From Rhabdothermincola sediminis (GTDB lineage: Bacteria; Actinomycetota; Acidimicrobiia; Acidimicrobiales; Acidimicrobilacustridaceae): a stretch of DNA of 45,435 bases. Below the pieces are notes generated by a model. That model saw nothing but the letters and a program-made list of their open reading frames with translations, was not told the DNA's origin and ran no database searches. Position numbers and translations under genes: made by a program. The stretch covers positions 1-45,435 of the forward strand of contig NZ_JACFSZ010000022.1 in assembly GCF_014805525.1 (NCBI RefSeq). Reading direction: 5' to 3'. Below are positions 26,346 to 35,118 of the stretch, in pieces (position 1 is the stretch's first letter; each line of letters begins with the position of its first letter).

Positions 26346-26834
26346 TCACCCCGGTGGGAGGTTGATGAGCAGGTGGTCGTGGACGTCGCCGTAGAATCGC
26401 GGCAGCAGCATCCGCTCGGTGAACCGCCACTCGCCCAGCCCCGCTGGGCCGGCGCCTTCCCGGCGCTCGAAGCGGTCCCGGTAGCGGCCGGCGGCGATCG
26501 GTTGGAGGGCCACGGCCGGGGTCTGCTGCAGCACGGTGAAATACGAGCGAGCGTGAGCGGTCGCCGCTCCGGCTTCGAGCTCGACGATGACGTTGGTGGT
26601 GACGTGGAGGGTGCGGGGCGTGCCGTCGTCGTGCAGGCGGGTGGTGGCCCGGTAGAGGGCGGTCACCGCCTCGGCTCCCTCGGCCAGCACGGTGCCGTCC
26701 TCGAGTACGATCCGCCCCTGCCCGAACAGTTCACCCAAGCCCTCGAAGTCGCCTTCGTCGATGAGCTGCGCGTAGCGGTGGATCAGGGCCTCGATCCGGC
26801 GATGGTCGTCGGGAGATGCTGGGCGGTCGCGCAC
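26346..26834 (-). CDS. SnoaL/NTF2-like protein
   Basis: The product has 162 residues and shows the cone-shaped NTF2 pattern: an N-terminal helix IEALIHRYAQLIDEGDFEGLGELF, then strands GRIVLEDG, TLHVTTNVIVELE, ATAHARSYFTVLQQ and GRYRDRFERR. Members act as small hydrolases or isomerases, or only bind ligands. It is the first gene of a pair with a FabG-like SDR. The GTG start at 26834 is supported by a -10 element 8 bases upstream. Confidence 0.82.
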   Translation of the reverse strand: MRDRPASPDDHRRIEALIHRYAQLIDEGDFEGLGELFGQGRIVLEDGTVLAEGAEAVTALYRATTRLHDDGTPRTLHVTTNVIVELEAGAATAHARSYFTVLQQTPAVALQPIAAGRYRDRFERREGAGPAGLGEWRFTERMLLPRFYGDVHDHLLINLPPG

Positions 26835-26842
26835 GGGCCCGC

Positions 26843-26848
26843 AGGCTA
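26843..26848 (-). promoter_or_regulatory. -10 element of the SnoaL-SDR operon (leaderless type)
   Basis: On the minus strand TAGCCT is followed by 8 bases and GTG 26834. Confidence 0.5.
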
Positions 26849-27052
26849 CGGGACGTGCCGGGAGCGAACCAGCACCGCCCCCAGGACGGCCGGGCGGGCA
26901 CCGGCGGGACCACTGCGTCCAAGCAGATGCAGGCGTATGCTGACGGGCGCATCGCAGCGGCGCCGGTGGCGGACCGGGACCACGGGTGGGTGGGAAGACG
27001 ACGCGGGACCGCTCCCACCGGTTCGACGAGGTAGCGCGTGAACGGGAGTCCG

Positions 27053-29173
27053 ATGGCTGAGGATCCGCCCCGGCGGGGGCAGGTGGCGCCGCAGCACCAG
27101 CGCGCGGGCTCGGACCTCACGCTGGCTCGCCACATCAGCCGGGTGGCGGCCATCTTCGACGCGGTGCCGGTCGGCGTCGGGGTCTGGTCGGTCGACGGGG
27201 AGCTCCTGCACCCCAACCCGGTGTTCTGCGACCTGTTGCAGATCTGCCGTGACGAGCTGGTGGGCCAGCCGTTCGAAGCGTTCATCGAGCCGAAGCGGGC
27301 GCCGGACGTGCGCCAGTTCGTCGAGGACCTCTGGCGGGGGGAGCGGAACCACTTCGCCTGCGACCTGCGCTGCCGCGGGGTCGACGGTGCCGACCGGTGG
27401 ATGCGGGCCTTCGTCACCGCCGTGTACGGGCCTGCGGCGCGGCCGGCGTACCTGCTGTCGCAGATCTTCGACTTCGCGGACAGCCGGATCCACACCTCTG
27501 CGGGCGAGCGGATGGCCAGCGAGGCCCCCGTGATGCTCTGGCTCACCGACGAGACCGGCGTGCCTCGGGTCGGGAACCGCAAGACCTACGAGTTCCTCGG
27601 CGAGCCGGCCCTCGGCGGCGAGCTGCGGCGGAGCGTCTTCGAGCGCACCCATCCCGGTGACTACGCCCGCCTCGCCGAGCAGATCCGCGAGCGGGTGCGC
27701 TCGTTGAGGCCGCTCGACGTCGTGGCCCGGTCCCGGCGAGCCGACAGCACCTGGCGGGCCCTCCACCACCGGGCCGAACCAGTGTTCGCGCCCGACGGTC
27801 GGTTCACCGGCTATGCCGGCGTGAGCCTCGATGTGACCGAGCAGGAGCGGCTGCGGGCGGAGCTGGCCGAGACCCGTCGCCTGTTCCGCTCCATCACCGA
27901 AGCCGGGCCGGTCGCCGTGGCTCGCCTCGACCGGCACGGTCGCATCACCTACGCCAACTCCCGCTGGGGGGAGGTCCTCGACGACCCCGATGTGCAGTTG
28001 CTCGGTCTGAGCTGGCAGGGCCTGCTCGCGCCCGAGCTGCTCCGCGAGCTGATCGAGCAGGGTCGGTCCGCAGCCGAGACCGGCACGCCGTTCGAGCGCC
28101 GGGTCTCCAAGCTCGACTCGGGGGTGTTCGTGCTCGACCCCGGGAGCGACCTGTCGGGGGCCCGATCGTGGGCAGTGCTGCGAGTGGTGCCGGTGTTCGA
28201 CGACGCGGGCCGGCGGGACGGGTGGATCGCGACCTTCACCGACATCTCGGCGGAGATGGCGGCGGACTCCCGTGCTGATCGCCTGGCGCACGTGCTCGAC
28301 GCCGGATCGGACTTCCTCATGATCGCCGAGCGCAGCGGGGCCATCACCTACGTGAACAACGCCGCCCAGGACGTCCTGGGGATCAGCGCCTTCGATCCCC
28401 GCTCGGGGTCGGAGACACCCGACTTCCTCACCGATGTGTTCGACGGCGACTCGCTCGAGCTGTACCACGAGGTGATCGAGCCGGTGCTCGCGGGGGAGGG
28501 GCTCTGGCGGGGCGAGCTGGCCTTCCGCTCCCGGGAGGGCACCACCATCCCGGTGTCCGCGCTGATCCTCGCCCACCGCAACGAGTACGGGCGGGTCGAG
28601 TCGGTGTCCGCCGTGGCCCGCGACATCAGCGACCTGAAGATGGCGCAGAGCCAGCTGCGTGAGCTGGCCACCCATGACTACCTCACGGGCATGCCTAACC
28701 GGGTGTTGCTCTACGATCGGTTGGAGCAGGCGCTGAACCGTTACCACCGCTACGGTCAACCTGTGGCGCTGCTCTACCTCGATCTCGATCGCTTCAAGCC
28801 GGTCAACGACGACTACGGCCACCACGTCGGCGACCAGGTCCTGCAGAAGATCGCGGACCGCATCAACCGCGTGGTGCGCGACACCGATACCGCGGCTCGC
28901 ATCGGTGGAGACGAGTTCTGCGTGCTCGTGGAGGGACTCGACGATCCCGACGGCCTGCGAGCGGTCGCCGACCGGCTGATCGAGGCCCTGGACGAGCCGA
29001 TCATCGTCGGGGGGGCCGAGGCGCACGTGGGGTGCTCGATAGGTCTGGTGTCGGTCGACGACAGCTGCGCGGACGCGGATGCACTGATGGCCCTGGCCGA
29101 CGCCGCGATGTACCGGGCGAAGGCCGCGGGGCGAGGCTGCTGCGTCGTCTACGAGCCGGGTGGCTCGCCGTGA
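27053..29173 (+). CDS. PAS-repeat diguanylate cyclase
   Basis: The product has 706 residues from ATG 27053 (GGGAG 4 bases upstream; GTG 27038 is in frame). Four PAS-like sensory domains at about 25-120, 145-265, 275-395 and 410-530 precede a GGDEF domain (about 540-695). The catalytic motif GGDEF is intact at 618-622, and an inhibitory RxxD site (RDTD, 609-612) sits five residues before it, so the enzyme should make cyclic di-GMP under product inhibition. There is no EAL domain or membrane helix, so it is a cytoplasmic sensor. Its stop overlaps the start of a VOC gene (GTGA). Confidence 0.92.
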   Translation: MAEDPPRRGQVAPQHQRAGSDLTLARHISRVAAIFDAVPVGVGVWSVDGELLHPNPVFCDLLQICRDELVGQPFEAFIEPKRAPDVRQFVEDLWRGERNHFACDLRCRGVDGADRWMRAFVTAVYGPAARPAYLLSQIFDFADSRIHTSAGERMASEAPVMLWLTDETGVPRVGNRKTYEFLGEPALGGELRRSVFERTHPGDYARLAEQIRERVRSLRPLDVVARSRRADSTWRALHHRAEPVFAPDGRFTGYAGVSLDVTEQERLRAELAETRRLFRSITEAGPVAVARLDRHGRITYANSRWGEVLDDPDVQLLGLSWQGLLAPELLRELIEQGRSAAETGTPFERRVSKLDSGVFVLDPGSDLSGARSWAVLRVVPVFDDAGRRDGWIATFTDISAEMAADSRADRLAHVLDAGSDFLMIAERSGAITYVNNAAQDVLGISAFDPRSGSETPDFLTDVFDGDSLELYHEVIEPVLAGEGLWRGELAFRSREGTTIPVSALILAHRNEYGRVESVSAVARDISDLKMAQSQLRELATHDYLTGMPNRVLLYDRLEQALNRYHRYGQPVALLYLDLDRFKPVNDDYGHHVGDQVLQKIADRINRVVRDTDTAARIGGDEFCVLVEGLDDPDGLRAVADRLIEALDEPIIVGGAEAHVGCSIGLVSVDDSCADADALMALADAAMYRAKAAGRGCCVVYEPGGSP

Positions 29174-29592
29174 CGGGGGCGGGATCGTGGCCGGGTGGGC
29201 CGATCACCGCGCTGCACCACGTGTCGCTGACGGTGTCCGATCTCGACCGCTCCGTGCCGTGGTACCAGGAGACACTCGGTCTCAACGTCGTGGGTGACCA
29301 GCACCACGACGAGGGTCGCACGGTGGTGCTGGCGGCCACGAACGGGACGTTCACCCTGCTGCTGCAGGAGCACAAGGCGCACGAGGGTGCGTCCTTCAGC
29401 GAGTTCCGACCGGGCCTCGACCACCTGTCGTTCCGCCTCGCCGACGTCGAGGCACTCGAGTGTTGGCGGGCCCGGCTGGATCAGCTCGGGGTGGATCACC
29501 AGCCGGTGCGCCACGAGCCTTTCGGCTCGGTGCTGATCTTCCGTGACCCGGACCGCATCCAGCTCGAGCTGTTCGTCGACCCCGCCACCTGA
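29170..29592 (+). CDS. VOC (glyoxalase-like) protein coupled to the diguanylate cyclase
   Basis: The product has 140 residues with two VOC modules: ITALHHVSLTVSDLDRSVPW (first His), GLDHLSFRLADVEAL (second His) and RIQLELF (Glu), so the metal site looks intact. GTG 29170 was chosen because homology begins shortly after and it overlaps the preceding stop. The reaction is unknown. Coupling to a cyclic di-GMP enzyme is unusual but may simply reflect operon packing. Confidence 0.83.
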   Translation: MTGAGSWPGGPITALHHVSLTVSDLDRSVPWYQETLGLNVVGDQHHDEGRTVVLAATNGTFTLLLQEHKAHEGASFSEFRPGLDHLSFRLADVEALECWRARLDQLGVDHQPVRHEPFGSVLIFRDPDRIQLELFVDPAT

Positions 29593-29624
29593 CCTCCTCC
29601 CTGACCTCTTCCCTGAACCCATCC
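29589..29624 (+). repeat. Three 12-bp imperfect direct repeats
   Basis: CTGACCTCCTCC, CTGACCTCTTCC and CTGAACCCATCC follow one another across the stop codon of the VOC gene, giving a pyrimidine-rich strand. Confidence 0.5.
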
Positions 29625-29638
29625 CCCCCATCCCCGAA

Positions 29639-29681
29639 CTGTTCATCCAGGCGCGCCGCGAAGCCGCGTCTTGATGAACAG
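29639..29681. terminator. 43-bp long hairpin
   Basis: Outer arms CTGTTCATC (29639-29647) and GATGAACAG (29673-29681) pair perfectly. The inner 25 bases extend the stem by about seven further pairs. It follows the PAS-GGDEF/VOC operon, so a terminator is likely, though there is no T tract. Confidence 0.55.
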
Positions 29682-29743
29682 CTCGCAGAATGGGTGGTCG
29701 TGCACAGGCGGGCGGGTGAGGAGAGCGGGGTGACGGCGACCGG

Positions 29744-29749
29744 TAGCCT
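29744..29749 (+). promoter_or_regulatory. -10 element of the acyl-CoA dehydrogenase operon (leaderless type)
   Basis: TAGCCT is followed by 8 bases and ATG 29758. Confidence 0.55.
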
Positions 29750-29757
29750 GAGCGCGT

Positions 29758-31566
29758 ATGGCTGCGTACCGACCGCCGCTGCGGGACATCTTCTTCGTGC
29801 TCGACCACCTCGTGGACCTGCCGGCCCTCGCCGCCCTCGACGCGTTCACGAACGCCGATCCGGCCACCGTCAGAGGGGTGTTGGAGGAGAATGCCCGGTT
29901 CGTCAGTGAGGTCATCGCGCCGCTCAACCGTATCGGCGATCTCCAGGGCAGCGTGCACGACCCCACCACCAACACGGTGACCACCCCCGAGGGGTTCAAG
30001 GAGGCGTACCAGCGATACGTCGAGGCCGGTTGGGGTGGGGTGCCGTTCCCGACCCATTACGGCGGGGGTGGCTTCCCGTGGCTGGTGGGCATCGCCATGC
30101 AGGAGCTCCTCAGCTCGGCCAACATGTCGTTCTCCATGGCGCCGTTGCTCACCCAGGGCGCCATCGACCTGCTCTCCCATCACGGCAGCGAGGAGCAGAA
30201 GGAGGTCTTCCTCCCCAAGATGGTGACCGGCGAGTGGACCGGCACCATGAACCTCACCGAGCCCCAGGCAGGCTCCGACGTCGGTGCGGTGCGCACCAGG
30301 GCGGTGCGCCAGGACGACGGCACCTATCGCATCACCGGCACGAAGATCTTCATCACGTTCGGCGAGCACGACCTGGCCGACAACATCGTGCATCTCGTGT
30401 TGGCCCGTACCCCTGACGCCCCTCCGGGCACGAAGGGCATCTCCTGCTTCATCGTCCCCAAGTACCTCGTGAACGACGACGGCTCGCTGGGGGAGCGCAA
30501 CGACGTCGCGTGCGTGTCGATCGAGCACAAGATGGGCATCAAGGCCAGCCCCACCTGCGTGATGTCCTACGGCGACCACGGTGGCGCGGTCGGCTACCTG
30601 GTCGGCGAGGAGAACCAGGGCATGCGCTACATGTTCACGATGATGAACAACGCCCGCCTGTCGGTGGGTCTCGAAGGGCTCGCCATCGGGGAGCGGGCGT
30701 GGCAGGACGCCCTCGAGTACGCGCAGCAGCGCCGCCAGGGGCGTGCGCCGGGCGCACCCCCGGGGGAGATGTCGCTGATCGTCGAGCACCCCGACGTGCG
30801 CCGGATGCTGCTCACCATGAAGGCGTCGGTCGAGGCGATGCGCAACATCGTCTACGTGTGCGCCGAGGCGGTCGATCGATCCACCCATCACCCCGACGAG
30901 TCGGTGCGGGCCGCGAGCAAGGAGCTGCTCGACCTGCTCATCCCCGTGGCCAAGGCCTGGTCCACCGACACCGGCATCGAGGTCACGTCACTGGCGATCC
31001 AGGTCTACGGGGGGATGGGCTACATCGAGGAGTCCGGAGTCCCGCAGCACTTCCGCGACGCGCGGATCACCGCGATCTACGAGGGCACCAACGGCATCCA
31101 GGCCATGGACCTCGTCGGCCGCAAGCTCCCCATGCGTGACGGCCGAGCGGTCGCCGACTACTTCGAGCTGATCGCCTCCATCGATCCCGCCCTGGAGAAG
31201 GCCGGTGACGAGCTGTCCGCGACCCGCGCCGCGCTGGGAGGCGCGCTGGACACGGTGGCCGAAACGACCCGGTGGCTGATGGAGCGAGGCTTCGCCGAGC
31301 CACGGGACGCCCTGGCTGGTGCCACCCCGTTCCTGCGGATGTTCTCCCTGCTGACCGCGGGCTGGCTGATGGCCCGCCAGGCGCTCGCCGCTCGTGACGC
31401 GCAGCAGGAAGCGAGCGGGCAGGAGCTGGAGTTCCTCCGGGCCAAGGTGACGACCGCCCGCTTCTTCTGCGAGCAGATCCTGCCGGCGGTCGACGGGCTG
31501 CGAGCGGCGGTGACCGCCGGTCACGAGCAGCTCTTCGCCGTGAGCCCCGAGGCGATCTCGGGGTGA
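29758..31566 (+). CDS. Acyl-CoA dehydrogenase, large (about 600 aa) type
   Basis: This FAD enzyme introduces the first double bond in acyl-CoA beta-oxidation. The product has 602 residues, longer than classical 380-400 aa members, with an extra N-terminal segment and a C-terminal helical extension. Visible features are WTGTMNLTEPQAGSDVGAVR (FAD/substrate loop), GTKIFITFGEHD, the signature near MMNNARLSVGLEGL, and YEGTNGIQAMDLVGRK with the catalytic Glu. The chain-length preference is unknown. The stop overlaps the lgt start by GTGA. Confidence 0.93.
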   Translation: MAAYRPPLRDIFFVLDHLVDLPALAALDAFTNADPATVRGVLEENARFVSEVIAPLNRIGDLQGSVHDPTTNTVTTPEGFKEAYQRYVEAGWGGVPFPTHYGGGGFPWLVGIAMQELLSSANMSFSMAPLLTQGAIDLLSHHGSEEQKEVFLPKMVTGEWTGTMNLTEPQAGSDVGAVRTRAVRQDDGTYRITGTKIFITFGEHDLADNIVHLVLARTPDAPPGTKGISCFIVPKYLVNDDGSLGERNDVACVSIEHKMGIKASPTCVMSYGDHGGAVGYLVGEENQGMRYMFTMMNNARLSVGLEGLAIGERAWQDALEYAQQRRQGRAPGAPPGEMSLIVEHPDVRRMLLTMKASVEAMRNIVYVCAEAVDRSTHHPDESVRAASKELLDLLIPVAKAWSTDTGIEVTSLAIQVYGGMGYIEESGVPQHFRDARITAIYEGTNGIQAMDLVGRKLPMRDGRAVADYFELIASIDPALEKAGDELSATRAALGGALDTVAETTRWLMERGFAEPRDALAGATPFLRMFSLLTAGWLMARQALAARDAQQEASGQELEFLRAKVTTARFFCEQILPAVDGLRAAVTAGHEQLFAVSPEAISG

Positions 31567-32423
31567 ACGTGGGCCACGCTGCCGCACTCGTCGGGTCGAT
31601 CCCGAGTCCCGGTTCCAACCGGTTGGGCCCACTGCACGCCTACGGGTTGATGATTGCCCTGGGCGTGCTCGCCGCCATCGAGCTCGCCGCCCGGCGGTGG
31701 GCCAAGCGTGGCGGTGACCCCAACGACATGTGGGCGATCGCGGTGTGGGCGGTACCCGCCGGCTTGGTGGGTGCCCGCCTCTACCACGTGATCACCGACT
31801 GGAAGACCTACTTCCCCGACCGGCCGCTCGATGCCCTCGCGATCTGGCAGGGCGGGCTCGGGATCCCCGGAGGCATCATCTGCGGTGTCGCCGTCGGCGT
31901 GTACGTGGGTCGCCGGAAGGGCATCCGGCTGCCCGTCGGTCTCGACACCGTCGCGCCGGCGCTGCCGCTCGCCCAAGCGATCGGCCGGGTGGGGAACTGG
32001 TTCAACCAGGAGGTCTTCGGCCGGCCCTCCGACCTGCCGTGGGGGCTCGAGATCGACCCCGCGCACCGCCCGGCGCGCTACGCCCACGCGGCGACGTTCC
32101 ATCCGACCTTCCTCTACGAGGCGCTTTGGAACCTGGCGCTGGTCGGGGTGCTGGTCTGGCTCGACCGCAAGCGGATCCTGCGGCCGGGCGACCTGTTCGT
32201 GGTCTACGTCGGGGGCTACGGGCTCGGCCGGCTGTGGGTCGAATCGCTGCGCAGCGACGAAGCCAGCCTGCTGCTGGGGGTGCGGGTGAACATCTGGATG
32301 AGCCTGCTCGCCATCGTGGGCGCGGCAGTGGTGCTGGCGGTACGCGGCGTGAGGCGCCGGCCCGGCGACAGCGACGAGCCGTACCTGGGCACCGCCGCGG
32401 CCACCGGCGCGCCGGAGCGCTGA
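31563..32423 (+). CDS. lgt: Prolipoprotein diacylglyceryl transferase
   Basis: Lgt transfers diacylglycerol from phosphatidylglycerol to the lipobox Cys of prolipoproteins in the cytoplasmic membrane. The product has 286 residues with about seven helices. Characteristic sequences are LHAYGLMIALG, VPAGLVGARLYHVI, the Lgt signature GRVGNWFNQEVFG with its essential Arg, FHPTFLYEALWN and GYGLGRLWVESLR. The start overlaps the dehydrogenase stop. A potential substrate, the LAAC lipoprotein at 11464, is in the same window. Confidence 0.94.
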   Translation: MNVGHAAALVGSIPSPGSNRLGPLHAYGLMIALGVLAAIELAARRWAKRGGDPNDMWAIAVWAVPAGLVGARLYHVITDWKTYFPDRPLDALAIWQGGLGIPGGIICGVAVGVYVGRRKGIRLPVGLDTVAPALPLAQAIGRVGNWFNQEVFGRPSDLPWGLEIDPAHRPARYAHAATFHPTFLYEALWNLALVGVLVWLDRKRILRPGDLFVVYVGGYGLGRLWVESLRSDEASLLLGVRVNIWMSLLAIVGAAVVLAVRGVRRRPGDSDEPYLGTAAATGAPER

Positions 32424-32489
32424 GTACCGCCCCGCGGGTCTCGACCATCCTGGACGCGATCGCCACCGGTCCAGCGAGGTCGGCGACGG

Positions 32490-33551
32490 TCAGTGGTGAG
32501 GGTGGGGCGCCAGTGGGGGGTCGCCGGGAAGATCGTCGTCGAGGTCCTCAGCGTCCCAGGCAACCTGACCGGCCAGCCGGTGGAGGTGGCTGCGTCCCCG
32601 CAGGGTGTTCTCCAACCGCTTGTGGGGGTGCCACTCGGGGAGATCCCGGGTCGGGCCGGTTATCGGCTGCTCGGCGAGCTCGCGGCGCAGCTCGTGCACG
32701 TCGTAGGAGATGGCATAGAGCAAGGTTCGCTCCAGCAGGTACTCGTGGCCGAACAACTCCGGGTAGTACTCGGCCAGCCAGTAGGGCACCAGTCGATAGT
32801 CCTCCACCCGGGTGACCCGGGCGTAGTCCTCGGCGACGTGCCAGGCGGGATGGGCGCAGAACCGCAGGAACACGTCGAGGTCCACGTCGGGGGGCGCGCC
32901 CCGGGCCCATTCGAGATCGAGCAGGCCGGTCACGGTGAACCCGTCCCACAGGACGTTCTGGAAGTGCAGGTCGCCGTGGACGAGGGTGTCCGTGGTGTAG
33001 GGCTCGAGGGCCGGTGTGCTGGCGAGCACGAGATGCCGGGTGTCGGCGATGAGACCCCGGTCGACGCCTCGGGCCTGCTCCAGCTCGTCAAGGGCCTGCA
33101 GGAGGGGTTCGACGATCGGGATCCTGGTGGGGTCGAGCAACTGGGGCGCGTCGTCGAGCATTGCCAGCTCGGGCGGGCAGGGCACCGAGTGCAGTGCTCG
33201 CAGCATCGCGGCGAGTTGGCGCACTGCGTTCCGCCGCTCGAAGTCGTTCATCGTGGGCCAGGCCTTGGCCAGCATCTCGCCCGGCAGGCGCTCGGTGATC
33301 AGCCAGTCCGCGCCGAGCTGCCCCCCGTAGGCGATGATCTGCGGGTACTGCACCTCGGGCGGTAGCAGGGCGCCGAGGGTGGCCTCCCGGCGGAGGCGGC
33401 GGTTGGCCCGGCGGTTCACCCGGATCACGTACTGGTCCGCGAGCCACACCTCGTTGGTGACACTGCTGGCGCGCTGGAGCGGCACGTCGATGGCCAGACC
33501 GGCCTCACTCAAGGCCGCGCGGGCGCGGGCCAAGGCGAACGAGTCGCTCAC
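32490..33551 (-). CDS. Aminoglycoside phosphotransferase-family (APH/choline kinase-like) protein
   Basis: The product has 353 residues with a kinase-like fold. WLADQYVIRVNRR holds the nucleotide-binding strand, LITERLPGEML the hinge, LVHGDLHFQNVLWDG the catalytic loop (HGDxxxxN) and LLDLEWA the metal-binding Asp. The family includes antibiotic kinases but mostly small-molecule kinases of unknown substrate, so resistance should not be inferred. GAGGAAA precedes GTG 33551. It lies 87 bp downstream of the PhyH gene on the same strand and may be cotranscribed. Confidence 0.85.
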   Translation of the reverse strand: MSDSFALARARAALSEAGLAIDVPLQRASSVTNEVWLADQYVIRVNRRANRRLRREATLGALLPPEVQYPQIIAYGGQLGADWLITERLPGEMLAKAWPTMNDFERRNAVRQLAAMLRALHSVPCPPELAMLDDAPQLLDPTRIPIVEPLLQALDELEQARGVDRGLIADTRHLVLASTPALEPYTTDTLVHGDLHFQNVLWDGFTVTGLLDLEWARGAPPDVDLDVFLRFCAHPAWHVAEDYARVTRVEDYRLVPYWLAEYYPELFGHEYLLERTLLYAISYDVHELRRELAEQPITGPTRDLPEWHPHKRLENTLRGRSHLHRLAGQVAWDAEDLDDDLPGDPPLAPHPHH

Positions 33552-33571
33552 CCGGTTTCCTCAGCGATGTC

Positions 33572-33590
33572 GAAGTGCACGAAACACTTC
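33572..33590. promoter_or_regulatory. Short inverted repeat upstream of the phosphotransferase gene
   Basis: GAAGTG and CACTTC flank 7 bases, about 20 bp before the start codon. It could be a weak operator or a leader hairpin. Confidence 0.3.
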
Positions 33591-33638
33591 TCGGCGGACC
33601 CCCGACCGGTCTTGACCGTCCTGTGCCGTCTCACGTGC

Positions 33639-34445
33639 TCACAAGGCGTCCCACACCAGGCGCCCGGAAGGGTCTCCGTCGAGCAGGGAAGCTGGGCTGC
33701 GCTTGTCGATGTGCCCGATGAGACCGTTGTAGATGGAGTAACCGACCAGCTCCCGGAGCCGGCGGTCGAACCCCTTGACGATGCGGGGTGGGATGCCGAG
33801 CTGCTGGTTCTCCTGCTGGCGGATGAAGCCTGCGCAGTAGTTCATGGCGATCCCGACCCGGCGCTCGCTCGTACGGTTCGCGCCACCGCCGTGCCACAGG
33901 CTGCCGTGCCAGATGAGCACGCTGCCCTTGCGCATCTCGGCCGGGATGCTCGGGTAGTCCCGGCCGTAGTCGGGATCGTGGTCGCGCAGGTGCGAACCAG
34001 GGATGATGCGGGTGGCGCCGTTGGCCTCGGTGAAGTCCGTGAGCGCCCACATCGTGTTGCACACCACCGGCGGGTGGGGCTTCGGGATGGGGATGAGCTG
34101 GTCGTCCGCGTGGATCGGCTGCGCCGTCTCGCCCGGGCCGATCGAGATCGACGACAGCGACGAGACCAGACAGCCCCGGTCGAGCACCCCTTCGACGATC
34201 GGCAGCACGTTGTCGTGCACGGGGATCCGCTCGTAGAGCGGGCCGTGAACGAGCAGGTTGTAGATGCGGATCGTGCGACGCCCTTCGAAGCTGTTGTCGG
34301 CGGGCGCGACCTGCAGCTCGCGCTCGAGGCGGAGCAGGTCCTCGGCCAGCGCGTCCACGAGATCGGGCTCGATGGCGTCCTCGACGATCGTGTACCCCTC
34401 GGTGGCGATCCGGTCGAGGTGTGCGTGCCGCAGGGCAGGGTCCAC
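33639..34445 (-). CDS. Phytanoyl-CoA dioxygenase (PhyH) family oxygenase
   Basis: The product has 268 residues from GTG 34445. It belongs to the Fe(II)/2-oxoglutarate oxygenases: facial triad H112-x-D114 (QPIHADDQ) and H185 (SLWHGGGANRTS), with an Arg shortly after for the 2-oxoglutarate carboxylate. The substrate is unknown; members hydroxylate lipids, osmolytes or natural products. The shorter start is preferred over 34499 because a TACGAT -10 element lies 6 bases upstream and the extra 18 codons are Arg-rich. Confidence 0.87.
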   Translation of the reverse strand: MDPALRHAHLDRIATEGYTIVEDAIEPDLVDALAEDLLRLERELQVAPADNSFEGRRTIRIYNLLVHGPLYERIPVHDNVLPIVEGVLDRGCLVSSLSSISIGPGETAQPIHADDQLIPIPKPHPPVVCNTMWALTDFTEANGATRIIPGSHLRDHDPDYGRDYPSIPAEMRKGSVLIWHGSLWHGGGANRTSERRVGIAMNYCAGFIRQQENQQLGIPPRIVKGFDRRLRELVGYSIYNGLIGHIDKRSPASLLDGDPSGRLVWDAL

Positions 34446-34451
34446 CGCGCC

Positions 34452-34457
34452 ATCGTA
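34452..34457 (-). promoter_or_regulatory. -10 element of the PhyH gene (leaderless type)
   Basis: On the minus strand TACGAT is followed by 6 bases and GTG 34445. Confidence 0.5.
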
Positions 34458-34536
34458 GGGGAGGGCCTGCCGGCGTGGCGTCCTCTCCCGGCGCCGCACC
34501 GCCGGCGGACAGCCGCGCAGCCGGTGCGGGACGCCC

Positions 34537-34542
34537 TAGCGT
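34537..34542 (+). promoter_or_regulatory. -10 element of the glutathione peroxidase gene (leaderless type)
   Basis: TAGCGT is followed by 8 bases and ATG 34551. Confidence 0.55.
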
Positions 34543-34550
34543 TGCGTGCC

Positions 34551-35039
34551 ATGTCGTTCTATCAGCACCACATCAACTACCTCGACGGCACCCCCGCCGA
34601 CCTCTCCGCGTTCAAGGGCAAGGCACTCCTGGTGGTGAACGTGGCTTCCAAGTGCGGGTTCACCTACCAGTACGAGGGCCTCGAGCGCCTCCATCAGCGG
34701 TTCGCGGATCGGGGCTTCGCCGTGCTCGGCTTCCCCTGCAACCAGTTCCTGGGCCAGGAGCCGGGCAGCCCGGAGGAGATCGCCACGTTCTGCCGCACCA
34801 CCTACGGGGTCGACTTTCCCTTGTTCGAGAAGATCGAGGTCAACGGCGAGGGGAGGCACCCGATCTACGCCGAGCTGACGCAGCTGCCCGATGCCGAGGG
34901 CAAGGCCGGCGACGTGGGCTGGAACTTCGAGAAGTTCCTGCTCAGCCCGGAAGGCGAGGTGGTGGCCCGGTTCCGCACCGGCGTCGAGCCGGAGGCCCCG
35001 GAGGTCATCGAGGCGATCGAGGCCGTCCTGCCGTCGTAG
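34551..35039 (+). CDS. Glutathione peroxidase-family thiol peroxidase
   Basis: The product has 162 residues. The peroxidatic residue is C35 in VASKCGFT (Cys, not Sec). The family signature GFPCNQFLGQEPG (with a possible resolving Cys) and WNFEKFL (Trp-Asn of the catalytic tetrad) follow. Bacterial members usually draw electrons from thioredoxin rather than glutathione; that is inference here. The frame is open for about 1 kb upstream, but homology and the -10 element fix the start at 34551. Confidence 0.92.
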   Translation: MSFYQHHINYLDGTPADLSAFKGKALLVVNVASKCGFTYQYEGLERLHQRFADRGFAVLGFPCNQFLGQEPGSPEEIATFCRTTYGVDFPLFEKIEVNGEGRHPIYAELTQLPDAEGKAGDVGWNFEKFLLSPEGEVVARFRTGVEPEAPEVIEAIEAVLPS

Positions 35040-35118
35040 CTCGGGATCACCCCGAAGCTGCCCAGGCGGGCACCTGACCACGCTCCGGGCGTCCGTCCAG
35101 ATACCCTCGATGCACGAC

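Noticed and set aside
26846-29026. 726-aa minus-strand ORF
   Set aside because: It is a shadow of the PAS-GGDEF gene: His/Arg/Gly-rich, with no recognisable domain; high GC keeps the opposite frame open.
33567-34550. Long N-terminal extension of the glutathione peroxidase frame
   Set aside because: It is antisense to the PhyH gene with shadow composition; the peroxidase starts at 34551 next to a -10 element.
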